Source of the DNA: Clonostachys chloroleuca
Lineage: Eukaryota; Ascomycota; Sordariomycetes; Hypocreales; Bionectriaceae
NCBI GenBank assembly: GCA_037952775.1
Contig: JBANAY010000003.1
Span: 3,162,001-3,226,000 of the forward strand
Direction: 5' to 3'
Length of the DNA stretch: 64,000 nucleotides
This document shows, piece by piece, positions 12,181 to 25,242 of this stretch. How positions within the stretch are numbered: position 1 is the first letter of the stretch; every line of letters starts with the position of its first letter. The notes under the pieces are model-generated. The model searched no databases. It was not told where the DNA came from and was given only the letters and a program-made list of their open reading frames with translations. The translations under genes were made by a program, and so were the position numbers.

Positions 12181-12942
12181 ATGATTGAAATCCCGTCTTC
12201 CGGCTGGCTTCAGTGGACCATCCTCCTGGTCCTAACCGCCCTAATTCTCTCCACTGTCGTGCTCGCACAAGTTGTCGCAACCTATTCCACTGCCTATGTC
12301 GCCGCGCCCAAGGAAATCGCCACTTTTAAGGATACTGTCGAGTTCTCCATCCAGGAGAATGAGAGCTACGACCGCGATGTCACCAAGGTCCAGCGGTTAG
12401 ATGACAAGTTGCGCCTGGGGCGACTGCTTCGCGAGATCCAGAAGGGAGGCGACGACCTGCGCGAGGAGCTCAACTCCCTCCTCATTGATGAGGACACCAC
12501 CACGCTGCGCACAGGCGCTCGCCTCATGTGGGCGACCAAGAGGAGACACCTTGAGGACAGCGTGCGCAGACTGGATCTGTTGCGCATGCGCTTCTTGGTC
12601 GTCTACATGGGTATCATCACGTCAATCGCGGACAAGCAGCCCCCAGCCCCGCCACCTCTACCCAGAGACCCCGAGAAGCTATCGCTCATGAGGACCCCTA
12701 CAAGACCAGCCAAGCCCACTTTACAGAAAGCCCACACGGACAACAATGTCAAGGCGCGCCCGCCGCTCCGGAGACTCACCACCCAGGCCATCGGACACCA
12801 TGAGCATACTGGACGGCCGCACCGCCAGGGCTGGGCTGGTGTCGTCGAGGAGCTCCAGCTCTCTCCCAGGATGCAGCAGCGACACGCTTCAATAGAAGCC
12901 TCGATGGCGCAGCAAATGTCGCCACCACTTCACACTTCATGA
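12181..12942 (+). CDS. Unrecognised protein with one N-terminal membrane helix
   Basis: Single exon, 253 residues from ATG 12181. An open frame extends 21 bases further to a TTG, which is not a credible fungal start. Residues about 8-33 form one hydrophobic helix (WLQWTILLVLTALILSTVVL). This is followed by a charged, mostly helical region (about 45-140) rich in Glu, Arg and Leu with heptad-like spacing, suggesting a coiled coil. The last 100 residues are Pro-rich and basic, including APPPLPRDPEKLSLMRTPT and several Ser/Thr sites. I do not recognise a family. The codon use resembles neighbouring genes and the frame is clean, so I take it as a real gene for a membrane-anchored protein of unknown role. 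Topology and partners cannot be inferred. Confidence 0.65.
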   Translation: MIEIPSSGWLQWTILLVLTALILSTVVLAQVVATYSTAYVAAPKEIATFKDTVEFSIQENESYDRDVTKVQRLDDKLRLGRLLREIQKGGDDLREELNSLLIDEDTTTLRTGARLMWATKRRHLEDSVRRLDLLRMRFLVVYMGIITSIADKQPPAPPPLPRDPEKLSLMRTPTRPAKPTLQKAHTDNNVKARPPLRRLTTQAIGHHEHTGRPHRQGWAGVVEELQLSPRMQQRHASIEASMAQQMSPPLHTS

Positions 12943-14249
12943 ACGGAATGAATGAATACCAGAACGATACACAGGACTGATAAGGCAAAAAGTGCGGCCC
13001 TTAGCGGCCACTGGATAAAGCATGACCAACATGATACAGTATGACTACGACACTCATAAAAACACAGCGCGGCATCTGCGACGCGAAATGATCCTACGAC
13101 AGTTTATGAACATACACCAGACTAAATTTCTCATTTTGCTTGATATGGGATATCACGGAACCAGGGGCTGGGGGAGGCGTTTGCCAACATTGGGTTTTCA
13201 TTATCACCTCACTACACATCACGCTATTTCATTTTACTTCACTTCACCCCAATTCACTTCACTACTTCTATTTCTTCTGATAACCGTTTATGGTTTCTAT
13301 TTCTTTCTTATTTCTCTAGATAGGATACCCCGTTCAAATTTTCTTTCGTGAGAGAGTTGATGAAACTTTTTCTTATTTCAGCTTCTTTTCCTCTATGGTT
13401 CCTTATTTGTCTGTGATATATTTGACAGTATCTGCGATCGACGGAAGGATGTAACGGATAACGAGCACGGAGGACTGGAATTCGGCTCCATTTCCATTAT
13501 CTTCACCAATCACCTGTATTCAACTCTGAGTTTATATGTATGAGAGGGGTGTCTCATCAATTGTGTTCCTCAGAATTCGGACATCGCGACCACATCGGCG
13601 CATCATTTCTTTGACGACCAACCCCGTACCTTTTCCAACTTCGAACTCGGACTAGGAGTAACAGCATCGTAGAGGAGTGATTCCATGTGCCCTGCGACTC
13701 CAATTTTCCATTGCCCCCTCATTCTCATAGTGCTTTAGAAGAAAAGAAAGTCTGCTGTCACACCCCGCGCACCTTGCGCCATCTCTTCTGCCTAAATCGA
13801 CTGCCGCCTTGATTCGTTGTTGGCCCTGACGTATTTCGGCCCAGCTACTACTGTGCAACCATGATGGAGACCAAAGAGAAAGCGCATGTGATGCATAGGG
13901 TGGTTTTACTTAGACCAGTATAAGACATCTAGAGGTATTTTAAACGCGAAAACAATTCTAACAACCTACTCATCATTGATTTTCTTGAATGATACTGAAA
14001 GACAGACCTGAAGGAAGGATAGCTGGTTTAAAGTCTAATACCCACTGCGCCCGACCGGCAGGAGCAAATTACTCCACAGACGCGCAGCTGTTCATCACGT
14101 GACCTCATTGTGCGCGTTGCTGTAGTAAGGTTGCTCCCCGTTAACCATTAACGCGACCTCGCTTTTTTCCGCGACGGCTGCCTTCAACCCTTCTTCATCC
14201 TCTCCTCCCCCAAGGATACTCAGCTCCGTAGGCGCGCGTGTCAATCAAG
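12943..14249. other. Intergenic, upstream of spt16
   Basis: About 1.3 kb. It contains pyrimidine-rich, low-complexity sequence (about 13200-13420, with CACTT/TTCAC repeats), probably the 3' UTR of the preceding gene. The right end is a pyrimidine-rich promoter stretch before the spt16 ATG. No gene is supported. Confidence 0.5.
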
Positions 14250-17200
14250 ATGTCCGAAATCAAGATCGACAGCAAGCTTTTCCAGGAGCGAATTTCGCAT
14301 TTCGCGACCTCTTGGAAGAATGACCTTCGATCCAAGGATAGCGTCTTCGGGGGCGCCTCGTCAGTGCTTATCATGATGGGCAAGGTCGAGGAGGCGGCCG
14401 AATTTCACAAGAACAATGCGATGCATGTCAGTTGCTGCCTAGAACCTGGATTGAGTCATTGGGATGGAAGTTTGATGCTGACTTTATTATTTTTTCGATG
14501 TAGTTTTGGCTGCTCGGATACGAGTTCCCTACGACGCTCATGCTGCTCACGACCGATACCCTCTACATCCTCACGACAGCCAAAAAAGGTGCGATTCTCC
14601 ATCGGCCTCAGCGAGTGAACGACTATTTTCTGACAAACTTATAGCGAAGCATCTGGATCAGATCAAAGGCGGGCGCTTCCCGGTCGAGGTCCTCGTTCGA
14701 GGCAAGGATGCTGCAGAGAATGAGAAGCTCTTCATTAAGATTGCTGAGAGGATGAAGGCCGCCGGCGTACGTCACAAACGTGTCATTTTTACAAGAATGA
14801 GTCACTAACTATTTTTCATCAATAGAACAAGGTCGGTGTCATTTCTAAAGACACGTCGCGAGGTCCGTTCGTAGACGAGTGGAAGAAGGTACTGGCAGAG
14901 CACGGCAAGGATATTGAGCAGGTCGACATCGCGGCCGCCCTTTCGATGCACGCCTTCTCCGTCAAGGATGAGAACGAACTACGCGCCATGCGATCGGCAT
15001 CCAAGGCTTGCGTCGCTTTGATGACCCCCTACTTCCTGGACGAAATGTCGAACATACTTGATGCTGGAAAAGACGTGAAGCACTCCGCCCTTGCCGACCG
15101 AGTTGATAAAAAGATCGACGACCCCAACTTTTGGAAGAATGTAGAGCTTCCCAACAATGGCAAGCTTCCCTCTGATTTGGATCCCACCCAGCTGGACTGG
15201 ATTCTGGGCCCTGCTGTCCAGAGTGGTGGAAAGTTTGACCTTCGCTTTGCTACCGATTCCAACAACGATAATCTCCACCCCGGAATTATTATCGCAGCCA
15301 TGGGTTTGAGATACAAGTCGTACTGCTCGAACATTGCTCGAACATATCTGGTCGACCCAAACAAGTCACAGGAAAGCAACTACAAGCTTCTATACATGAT
15401 TCACAACTCCATCATCAAGGATATCCGCGATGGTATGACCGCCAAGGAGGTATACAATAAGGCCATCGGCATTATCAAGGCCAAGCGACCCGAGATGGAA
15501 AAACATTTCCTGAAGAATGTTGGTTGGGGTGTAGGAATTGAGAACAGAGATCCCACTCTGGTTCTTAGTGGCAAGAACTCCCGCGTTCTCCGGGACGGAA
15601 TGACGCTTATTATCAATACCGGATTTCAGGATATCGAGAACCCTCAGCCGCAAGATAAGAACAGCAAAGTCTACTCACTCGTTCTCACTGACACAATCCG
15701 GGTCACCTCCTCAGAGCCGGTAGTCTTCACTGCTGAAGCTCCTACCAGTGCTGATGCCAACTCTTTCTTCTTCAAGGATGACGAGGAAGCCGAGCCAGCT
15801 CCTAAGAAGGAGAAGAAGGATTCAAGGGTAGGAGCTGTTGCTACCAAGAATATCACCAACACCAGACTCCGATCGGAGCGCTCTAATCAGGTGGATGAGG
15901 ATACCGAAAAGCGTCGCCGTGAACATCAGAAGGAACTAGCCGCAAAGAAGCAGAAAGAGGGTCTTGCCAGATTTGCGGAGTCCACCGGTGCCAAAAACGG
16001 CGGGGAGATCAAGAAGTTCAAGAAGTTCGAGTCATACAAGCGAGACAACCAGTTTCCCTCAAAGATTCGGAATCTTGAGATCGTGGTCGACCCAAAGAAC
16101 GCCACGGTCGTTCTTCCCATAATGGGCCGGCCTGTTCCATTCCACATCAACACGATCAAGAATGCCAGTAAGAGCGATGAGGGTGACTTCACCTTCCTAC
16201 GAATCAACTTCTTATCACCCGGCCAAGGTGTGGGCCGAAAGGATGACCAGCCGTTCGAAGATGCCACAGCTCATTTCGTGAGAAGTCTTACATTCAGGTC
16301 AGCCGATGGAAAGAGATACGATGAGATCGTCGCACAAATATCAAACATGAAGCGAGATGCTGTGAAGAAAGAACAAGAGAAGAAGGAGATGGAGGATGTC
16401 GTGGAGCAGGACAAGCTCATGGAGATTAGAAGTAAGTACCATCAGACCGAAATGTCGTGCGTTTACATTGCTAATCACCTGTTGCAGATCGTCGCCCGGC
16501 CGTTCTTGATAATGTCTTCATTCGACCCGCAATGGAGGGTAAGCGAGTTGCCGGTAAGGTTGAGATTCATCAGAACGGTATCCGCTACCTCTCGCCTTTG
16601 AACGCCCAGCACCGGGTGGATATTCTATTTTCCAACGTCAAGCATTTGTTCTTCCAGCCTTGCGCTCACGAGCTGGTTGTGATTATTCATATTCACTTGA
16701 AAGATCCGATCATTGTAGGCAACAAAAAGAAGACCAAGGATGTGCAATTCTATCGTGAGGCGACAGACATTCAGTTCGATGAGACTGGTAACCGCAAGCG
16801 CAAGTACAGATACGGTGATGAGGATGAGTTCGAAGCTGAGCAGGAGGAAAGACGTCGCCGAGCCGAGCTCGACAGGCTGTTCCAGGGCTTCGCCCAGAAG
16901 ATTGCCGAAGCCGGTCGAAATGAAGGCGTTGAGGTGGATATGCCTATCCGAGAATTGGGTTTCCACGGTGTTCCATTCCGAAGCAACATTTTCGTCCAGC
17001 CCGACCGACTGTTTGATTCAGGTGGTGGAGCCTCCATTCATGGTTCTCACCATTGAGGAGATTGAAATTGCTCATCTCGAGCGTGTTCAGTTCGGCTTGA
17101 AGAACTTTGATATGGTCTTCGTCTTCAAGGACTTCACCCGTCCCCCTTACCACATCAACACAATCCCAGTGGAGTATCTTGACCAGGTCAAGGACTTCCT

Positions 17201-17594
17201 CGACTCATCTGATATCGCGTTCAGCGAAGGTCCGCTGAACCTGAACTGGCCAACCATTATGAAGACTGTGACCGGAGATACGCACCAGTTCTTCGCTGAC
17301 GGTGGTTGGTCGTTCCTTCAGGCTGATTCGGACGAGGAGGGCGAGGAAGAGTCAGAGGAAGAATCCGCCTTCGAGATGGATGATGATGAGATGGACGATG
17401 CCTCCGAGAGCGAGGAAGAGTCTGACTTTGACGGCAGCAATGCCAGCGACGATGACGACGACGGTGACGCCGAGCTAGACAGCGAGGAAGAGGGTGAGGA
17501 CTGGGATGAGCTGGAGAAGAAGGCCAAGAAGCGCGACCGCGAGGACTCGATGAGAGACGAAGAGGACAGAGGAGGCAAGAAGCGCAGGAGATAA
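14250..17594 (+). CDS. spt16: Spt16, large subunit of the FACT histone chaperone
   Basis: FACT removes and restores H2A-H2B around polymerases. Exons are 14250-14426, 14504-14588, 14645-14766, 14826-16431 and 16488-17594, about 1032 residues, the family size. Order seen: peptidase-like N-terminal lobe ([25 protein letters not shown]), the aminopeptidase-fold domain ([31 protein letters not shown]), a charged linker, the middle domain ([38 protein letters not shown]) and an acidic tail. The frame is lost at 17000-17004: the family motif QPTTDCLIQ is present but two bases short before ACCGACTGT. It then continues through [42 protein letters not shown]-like [10 protein letters not shown] and GGWSFLQ. 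No GT-AG intron explains the break. ATG 14250 is preferred over a GTG 12 bases upstream. Confidence 0.93.
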
Positions 17595-18554
17595 AAGATA
17601 CAGCAGAGGAGAGGGGTGGTGGATGGAAGACTGTCTTCTTCCCGACAACTGGAACAAAGCAGCCTTCGAGGTGAAGAGGAACTTTTGTTTTCTCTCGCCG
17701 TGTTTTATTAGTTGGACAATGGGGGTTTGGTTTTCGCTCATTGGTGCACCTATCGGGTGGTGAGAAAGTAATCACGTTGCCCGTGCAAGTAAAAGGGCTT
17801 GGTTACAGCTAGTTTATCTATTACTATTGTTGTTGTTGTTTCGATATCACAGAATTGCGGTTTAGCTAGTCAGGTTCCAAAATCACGGTTCAAATTGGAG
17901 TTAACATTGAAAAATCTCTCGCTTCCAGTCTCAAACCACAGTAATGGACTCTTCACAAAATAAATTGTCGGCAACCAAACGGTCCCTCTCTTTTTGGCAT
18001 GTTGTCTTGTAATTTTTTATCTCAATGCATACAAATAGGCCAATCAGCATCGTAGACCAACGGCACAGTACATAAACGACTCCTATAACTCCAGCCTTAG
18101 AAGAGTAAAATGGTTCGGCTGCTCGCCTTTCCACCTGTCTCCTTACTAGACCCCTGCGTATCGCATACTGGAGCCGAGAGAGACGGGAAACCTAAGCATC
18201 GCCCATGAATTAAGCCAGAAACCGCTGACGGGCGAAAATACGGGAGGCCCTTACGGGGACGAAAAGGAGCACCCAAGACCAAAAAAAGGAAATCAAAACA
18301 AATCTCAACAGAACCGGCCAATCGACAATCGCTATACAATGCCATAGCAGTAGATGTAAGAAAGTACGGGGGACGTCCGCGCCTGTTGTCTCGGAATTGC
18401 TGCCATGCGACTCGTGTCCATGAAGTCTTTGCGCTCAGGCAACTGTTGTCAATTGCGCTGAAGGTGTTCACCGGCCTGAGACTAGTGGGGCAGTAACAGA
18501 GCGAGAGCGAGACTGAGGCAGTCCAGCATCGAGCCACGTTCGTGAGCCTGCTCT
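17595..18554. other. Intergenic, between convergent spt16 and the Cdc50-family gene
   Basis: About 960 bases between two stop codons. It should hold both 3' UTRs. Open frames antisense to the spt16 acidic tail run into it but are shadows of the repeated GAG/GAC codons. No gene is supported. Confidence 0.55.
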
Positions 18555-20145
18555 CTAGGCATAGTCACGACCAGTAGCCATGGCGGCGCTAGATGCTGGC
18601 TGTTGCTGCTTGGACGAAGGGGCATTGTTCCATGAGAGATAGGTGTGGTCACCAAGTTTCCTGGATCCAAATTAGATTGGTCCGTAATGTAAGTTGCACG
18701 CGAATGGACTCACCTAGGTCGGATCAAATGAGTGGCGGTGAAGATTACACCTAAAATGATGCAAACTCCGCCAACAGCAATGTACGCGATGCCGAGGAAT
18801 GGATTTCGGCCTCCCATGACGGTGCGAGTGCTGATAAGAATGGACTTGGTGCCCTTGTATCTCTTTGTAGGGAAAACTTGGAGAAAACTGTCAGTGAGGC
18901 TGGTTTTCATAACAACACTCGAGAGGATAACAATTGCTCACAGTAATCAATCACGACTTCGTACTCGCCCGCTTCCAAGGCCGTGTTGTCGTTCTTCTGG
19001 TACAGCTTGCTAAAGGTTGGGAGACCAGCCGTCCGCATCCACACCTGGAACGCCTGATTGGTGCTCAGGTCTGGAGGTGGATATTCTTGAGAATACTTCC
19101 CATCAGGGTACCTCTTTTGCCAGTTTGGTGGAGGGAGGACATCATCAGGTCCGTATGATGTGTTCTTGTACAGGTCCGCATCACTAGCCCAGGCAATGCC
19201 ATCTTTGGACATCGCATATGTTTCCTTGGTGTTGTTCACAAGCCTCTGTGGCTGACTGAAAGTATCGTTAAACATGGAGTTGGCAATAAGACCACATGGG
19301 AAGTAAGGCTTGTCTCCATCCACATCAAGAGGCTTGCATTTTGACCCTTTGATCGCGCTGGTGGCTCGGTTCTTGCCCTTGAGCTGGTCTGTATCGAAGG
19401 ATTCGACGTATCGGCGATGGTTTTGGTAAAAGTTGGTCAAGTGATAGTAGAAGAAAACCGGCGATCCCATTTCCTGGGGAACGTTGAATCTCACATAGCA
19501 GCGGTCGACACCGGATACCTTGTAGCCATTATCAAGGGTGACGTTGGAGATGCCTCTGTCAACCTGTACCCGTGCATCAACCGCCGTCTTGTCGAAGGAG
19601 GTGTGTACTTTCGAGTGATCCAGAGTAAGCCAGTTCTCTTGTTCTTCAGTGTAGCTGGGTACGTCATTTTCAGCACAGTCGGTATAGTCAATTCGGATTT
19701 CTTGCACCTGAGGATCGATGGTCAGTCCAGGCTCGTCAACAAAACGAATGGGCCCATGTTGATTTTTACTTTTGAACTGGCCCAGTAAAGGAGACCGCCG
19801 ATAGGTGCGAAAATGATGCCGATGGCAAAGAATAGGGGCAATACGGTCTTGGGCGTGAGAATAGGCCTTCAAACAGGTCAGCGATCAACACTTTCCCACG
19901 ACTCGGCACTAGTGGCCGTTGATCGGTTCACTTACTGCCAGGCCTTCAATCGCTGCTGCCGAAAGGCAGTATCTACATGATATGATTGTGAGCCAAACTT
20001 GTCCTCATCCATATCAGACCAGACGAACGGGGTTCCGAAACATACTCGCGGGACGACGGCTCTTCTTCTTCTCCGGCTGCTTCGGGCCACTGTCGTCAGA
20101 GTTCATGGAGTCGATATGATCGACTCCTCGCGGAGAGTCGGGCAT
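18555..20145 (-). CDS. Cdc50/Lem3-family flippase (P4-ATPase) accessory subunit
   Basis: Glycosylated two-helix partner needed for ER exit and activity of P4-ATPase lipid flippases. Exons (minus strand): 20145-20046, 19972-19936, 19866-19770, 19707-18942, 18876-18714 and 18660-18555, 422 residues. The N-terminus has a basic KKKSRRPA tail, then [20 protein letters not shown] and helix 1 ([20 protein letters not shown]). The ectodomain begins with [11 protein letters not shown] and holds [17 protein letters not shown], the paired Cys region KCKPL...[17 protein letters not shown] and several NxS/T sites. Helix 2 is [20 protein letters not shown], followed by [18 protein letters not shown] and an Ala-rich tail. 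The first ATG used is 20145; longer open frames upstream lack family similarity. Whether it is the Cdc50 or the Lem3 paralogue cannot be told by eye. Confidence 0.92.
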
Positions 20146-23100
20146 GGCTATAGACGTGTCGCTTTGCTGCCGCAAACTGTGTCGGGGACGGTCGTGCAGA
20201 GAGAGGTGCCGAGCTCGATGAATTGCGCGGATGCAGGTGCTGGGCTGGACGTGAGGATGCAAGATCGCAATCAGAATACTTGCTGACTGTAACAGCAAGG
20301 GGCAGATACGTACTCGCAGATGCGCCGCGGATTGCTGCTGCTGTCTTTACGTGGTGTGTGGCGCAGCGACGGCCTCTGATTGGTGCCTGGGCTCGCCCTC
20401 CGCTTCACAGGCGGCTACCCACACGCTCTAGAACCACCAGGCCTACAGGTATGCCGCCAGGGTCCTCCGAGTCCGTACAGTGCATGCATAAGCGGGTGGC
20501 TTTAAGCCAGAGGCTCTCCCATGTCCAAAGACACCATTTCCAATCCAGTGAACTCTGAAGCTCTCTCAGACCATGAGAATTTCAAATCAAGACGCCATGC
20601 TATGCTTCAATTTCTATTCTTTCATGCCGAGTTACCTGCAATTCCAACTATGCGGCCCATCAGGCACAGGGAGGAGACCCTGACACCCTATTCCTCCCAG
20701 CTGTTGTCAGAGGTACGAAACACTTCTCGTGTCCCAATCAACCGCCCAATTGATTGCAAAAAGAAAGCTCATGTTATCGATTATGGCATGTCACGAGGTG
20801 ATGCGAATCCGTAGCTGATGTCGGAGATACGGTATCGAAGGTCAAGCTTGTACTTACCGGGGGGAGTAGGCAGTGCTGCGACTAGGTCCTGTTCTATGCG
20901 AGCCACGGGGATATCATTACCTTATCGTAAGCTTATGTTGCAAAACACATCAAACCTCAAGCTCCAAATTTTTCCATGTTTTTTATTGGGCGCCGGAGAG
21001 CCATGCAGATTATTATATCACAATTATATCACAAAGCGAAAGATGGATAAGGATGAAAATTAGGATGTCTATGAGTAGACCGAGGAGGAGAAACTAAGGG
21101 TGGCCAAAAGGTGAAGAGTTGATTCGTCTAGATGGTTTGTGTAATCTAGGAAGGGTCTACAGTCACTTTATTGGAATTTGTAGTGAATTCGACCCAAAAT
21201 GATATATGATGTTCGTGGGGGTGGAGAGAATGAGCCGAGCGATGTTGTCATGCGACAGAACTACATATTTGTACTTGTCTTTCAGACATACAATCAAAAC
21301 TCAAGGCGTGCGCCACTATTTGGAAAGTGTGGTTTTTTCATAGCCTTCGAAGTAGCCTTCCAAAAAGTGTCGATGGTCTGTAGCTTGGTATCAATATATG
21401 GCTCCATTTCTTACTACATCGATATTTTTATCATAACGGCCCCCTTTTGGAGCATCTTCTAGTAATCTAATGACCAATGCGTCATACACAGAAAATTATA
21501 TAATGCGTATCTTTTAATGGAGAGAGTGGGGGTTTGAGTGTGTGGAAGAACCAAGTTGCCTCAGGTGAATGTGTAGGAAGAATATCTATCTGAATTGTCA
21601 GTACAACAAGGTGGAATAGTCTTGCAAGATCGAACATCGATCTCGAGGGCCAGGATCACTTCATATGGGCGTTATTCATATAAATGTATTCATTGAATCA
21701 CAGGCATCTTTTAATATTACAGATTACAATAGGGCAAGGCATTCCCAACATCAACACGTCTTGCACCAACCATGAGTCTAAATTCTGTCCCCCGCTACCC
21801 GATACTTAGAAATTCTAAATAAACAAGTGAAATCGGGGCTATTCTATGAATGCTGACTGACCAAATCCATCAACCAAGACTAATAAGTTATGGGCTCGAC
21901 GCTCAGCAACGAAAAATGGGTGGACACAGCTAGAACCAACACCATTCCCCCCGGTTTTCGGTCACTCTGCAGCTCTTCACGATGGATGCGCTAATCCTAT
22001 GCTTAACATAGATACTCGGTAGTTCTTAGTAAAGTGTAGTAAATTCCATTGCCAGTGTAATAAGTGATATGCAAGGGGATGACCTACATTGGTTTCATTA
22101 TTCACGTCCCCTTACTCTAACCTTAATAGATCACATTGATTTACACCTCGCCCACAGTCGTATCGGTAAATAAAATATTGAATCTCTTCAAGACGTCAGA
22201 CAGCCCCTTGGTTATCTCAAACCCGATGTTATTACTACACAATGTTTCATATTGGTCCACTACGATGTGGTGTGCTACTAGAAGACTTATTGATCTACAA
22301 CCATTAAATTTTATAAATAACATTTTAAAGCTACGTGATTTCTACAATGTCTATTTTCTATATTGTATCAATTTCATACAATCAACCAGTACGTGGTCCA
22401 CGAAATAGGTCGAGACAGGGGGCCGTCCTTCCTTTCCGCGCAACACTTACCTACCCTGTGGACCTCTAGTCTACACTTTCGATCAACGCTCTCTCGTCCA
22501 CGTTTCCTAAATATAATGATATATTAGCTCCCATACTTCTATTGCCATATGGAAGCAAACTGGTGTAGCCGGGACGCAATCATTCTTCATGATATCTTAG
22601 TTTGCGCAGGTATTATAATTTGACCTTAGGTTGAGAAAAAGATATATCCTCTGCAGGGCGAACGTACCAAACTGGTTAACCTTTCCAGACATTGAAATAA
22701 CATAAACAGCATATATGTATTTATTTGTTATTATTGCTACATGTGTCTAAATATAGACGTAGAAAGTGCTTTCTGTATGAAATCCTCAACATCGATTGCC
22801 TAGAGTACCTTATTTTGTGGTGTGAAATGGCCATGAATGCATATGGGATTTACTTTTTTGCCATACTTACTTAGGCCACAAGTTATTGAAAGCTGCCTTA
22901 GCCACACGGTGCTGATAAATTTCCTGACCACCCTGCGTTCTGCCAATTCGAATACTGGGACTTTGAAGAATGCTCGAAGCACTGGCCAATTCCTCTTTTG
23001 GTAGTCGTTCATTGATTGTATTTATTTGGACAGGATTTGATCAGAACAGGCGGATGTTTCCTCCTATTTTCTTAATCGTATTCGCCACCAGGTCGCTACG

Positions 23101-25242
23101 TTGCGGCGCCGGTACCCTGGTCCTCTGTGCGTCATCGGGAAACAAGATCGACTTCATCTAGCGGTGATTGTCTCTCGAATTTCCATTGCACGATCCCAAC
23201 ACGGTTCGTTAGTTTTCCCACATTATAGTGATCGTCATTTATTTGAGGTGATATGCTCGGACGGACGGTCTCTAGCTCGTCGTAGAGAAGAGCCGTCGCG
23301 TTGGAAGATTCACATGGTCTGAAGACCCTGCAGGCCAGTGGCGATTTCGATACTTGGTGCTGGCTCCAGGGTGATGTCAGACCCGATCTTCACCAAAAGA
23401 TGAAACGAGGCACGCAAACGGGGTGGTGTAGGGCAATGGATTCATCATTCGTCGAAACTCAAATCGACCCTTCTAGCCGCTGGACTTGCGGCTCGGCTGT
23501 CGTCCCTGGTCCACAATCCCCAAAGTTTCACAAGTTTGAGAACTTCAATTGGGTTTCTCCTTGATGTAAATCCCCGAGGACCTAAAAATACTGGATTAAC
23601 TTGGCATTGTACCCGAGTACGTGCCAGCGGCTATGAAACTGTGCCGGCACTGTTGTCTCTGTATTGCGCGTTTGGAGGCCAAGGCGCGGTCCAACAAAGC
23701 TCGTTTGACAACTGCTGACTGAGGGGCGAGTAATTGGCCAGAGCAGCAGGTTATCTCAGGCAGACGACGGGCTTGGCACTCAACAAAGACGCTGCAGCGT
23801 GCGCGGCTCAGCCAAGCCATGGCATTATGCCCTTGCCTGGACCCTGGAGAGCAACAGCGAATCACAATATCCACCCGGGCATGTCGGTGCGACTGGCCCA
23901 ATGGGATGTGTTGCATCCTCATTCACCCGCTGAGCTGGGAAGAGTGCGGGGCGAGACCTGGAATCGCCGCCCGCTAGAAGGTACGCTGGAGTGTGCTGGA
24001 GCTACGCTGGAGTCGCCGCCTGCCCTGCTGGGCCACTACTGCATGTTCCGAAATTCTATGGAGTCGCATCGAGGTAATCGCGCGCCCGGCCTGGAGGGTC
24101 GTCGTCATCAGCTCTTGTCCAACAGCCGCCACCTCTACCACGGCCAATAGCTTCAGCAGCCGGTTTCCGAGGAAGCAGGGCTTCCATGCCTCAGCAAGGC
24201 GCCGCCGAGCTCGCTGCATTCGGTTTTCTCACACACAGGCGGTTTGGTTGGTCTGGACTCCCGGCACAGCGGCTGGCGTTTAAGGTACCGTCGGAGGTGC
24301 ATTGAGTAATTGCTCCCCAAGTCTCCCTTGCCCTGCGCTCACCGCCAGCGAACCTGAGGTGATGAACTCGGCATAGTGGTCTGCTAGTGCGCAGCTGGGT
24401 GAACAGAACAGCAGACGTGCAGCCAATGTCTCAGATTTCCAAGCAAAACTGGTGACTGGTAGGGGAGAACTGGCGCACTACCAGCTCACACGCTGCAGTA
24501 ACTATGGTACTTGGTTGGTGACTTGTGGTGTGCCGTGTGCAGACGGTGGACCAGTGTCTGGGCAAACAGGCTCAGCTTGGCATGCTCATACATTAGCCTA
24601 GCATTGGATCGAGCGAGGTACGTTACTCGGATGGTCTAGCCCAACACCCACCGACCCTTGTCCTTGATTTGACGGGCTTTCCTTGAGACCTGCAGTGTCC
24701 CCAGAAAGCCAAAGTCACCACACGCCGATATTTCCGAGACGAGGAAAGGGCCTTTTGGCTGCTCTTGGCAGTGGCATCGCCTGCAACGTGATGCCCGTCT
24801 CTCGCCATCTCGGCACCAGGGCCCTAACGCAGTAGGTAAGGTAATATTTCCTGGGCGAGTGTGGCATGTTCGTGCAGGTATATTATCCACGTAACCCTCC
24901 CCAAGCCTCTCGATGCCTTCGCCCCCTCTGGCTGTTGTGACTCGAAGCTGCTGCCTCACCCATATATCGATCTAAGCTTGAGACTGCCAGTCTCACATTT
25001 TGTTGACAAGCCACCATTGTGCAACGCAATCATATATGCAATCACAATCACCGTTAAAGCTTTAAGCCCCAAACCTTGTTCCTGTTGCTGCCGCCAACAA
25101 AGTAAGCAAGTCACTACTTATTAAAGTAAGTGTCTGCCAACCCATCTCGTCACAATTTTCCGTCTTCTGTCCGACTCTTCGCTCGTAAGACCTGTCATAC
25201 ACACATACATCACCTGCGGACTTGAAATCCTGCACACCTACA
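20146..25242. other. Gene-poor block, AT-rich at about 21-23 kb
   Basis: Five kilobases with no gene I can support. The first 200 bases are the promoter of the Cdc50-family gene. From about 20.9 to 22.9 kb the sequence is clearly AT-rich, with many TATA/ATAT runs and only short open frames. From about 23.1 kb to 24.8 kb it becomes GC-richer again with overlapping frames on both strands that have no recognisable content. The last few hundred bases are the likely promoter of the gene at 25243. A short minus-strand frame (22141-22323) has an HHxxxD-like string but no surrounding domain. The block could contain decayed transposon sequence or a long non-coding RNA; nothing specific is visible. Confidence 0.55.

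Noticed and set aside
17257..17775. 172-codon minus-strand frame after spt16
   Set aside because: It is antisense to the acidic tail of spt16, with Ser/Arg/His-rich composition caused by repeated acidic codons.
22141..22323. Minus-strand AHHIVVDQY string resembling a peptide-synthetase condensation motif
   Set aside because: The frame is only 60 codons, stops lie immediately upstream and no other condensation-domain block is present. HHxxxD alone is too short to support a remnant.
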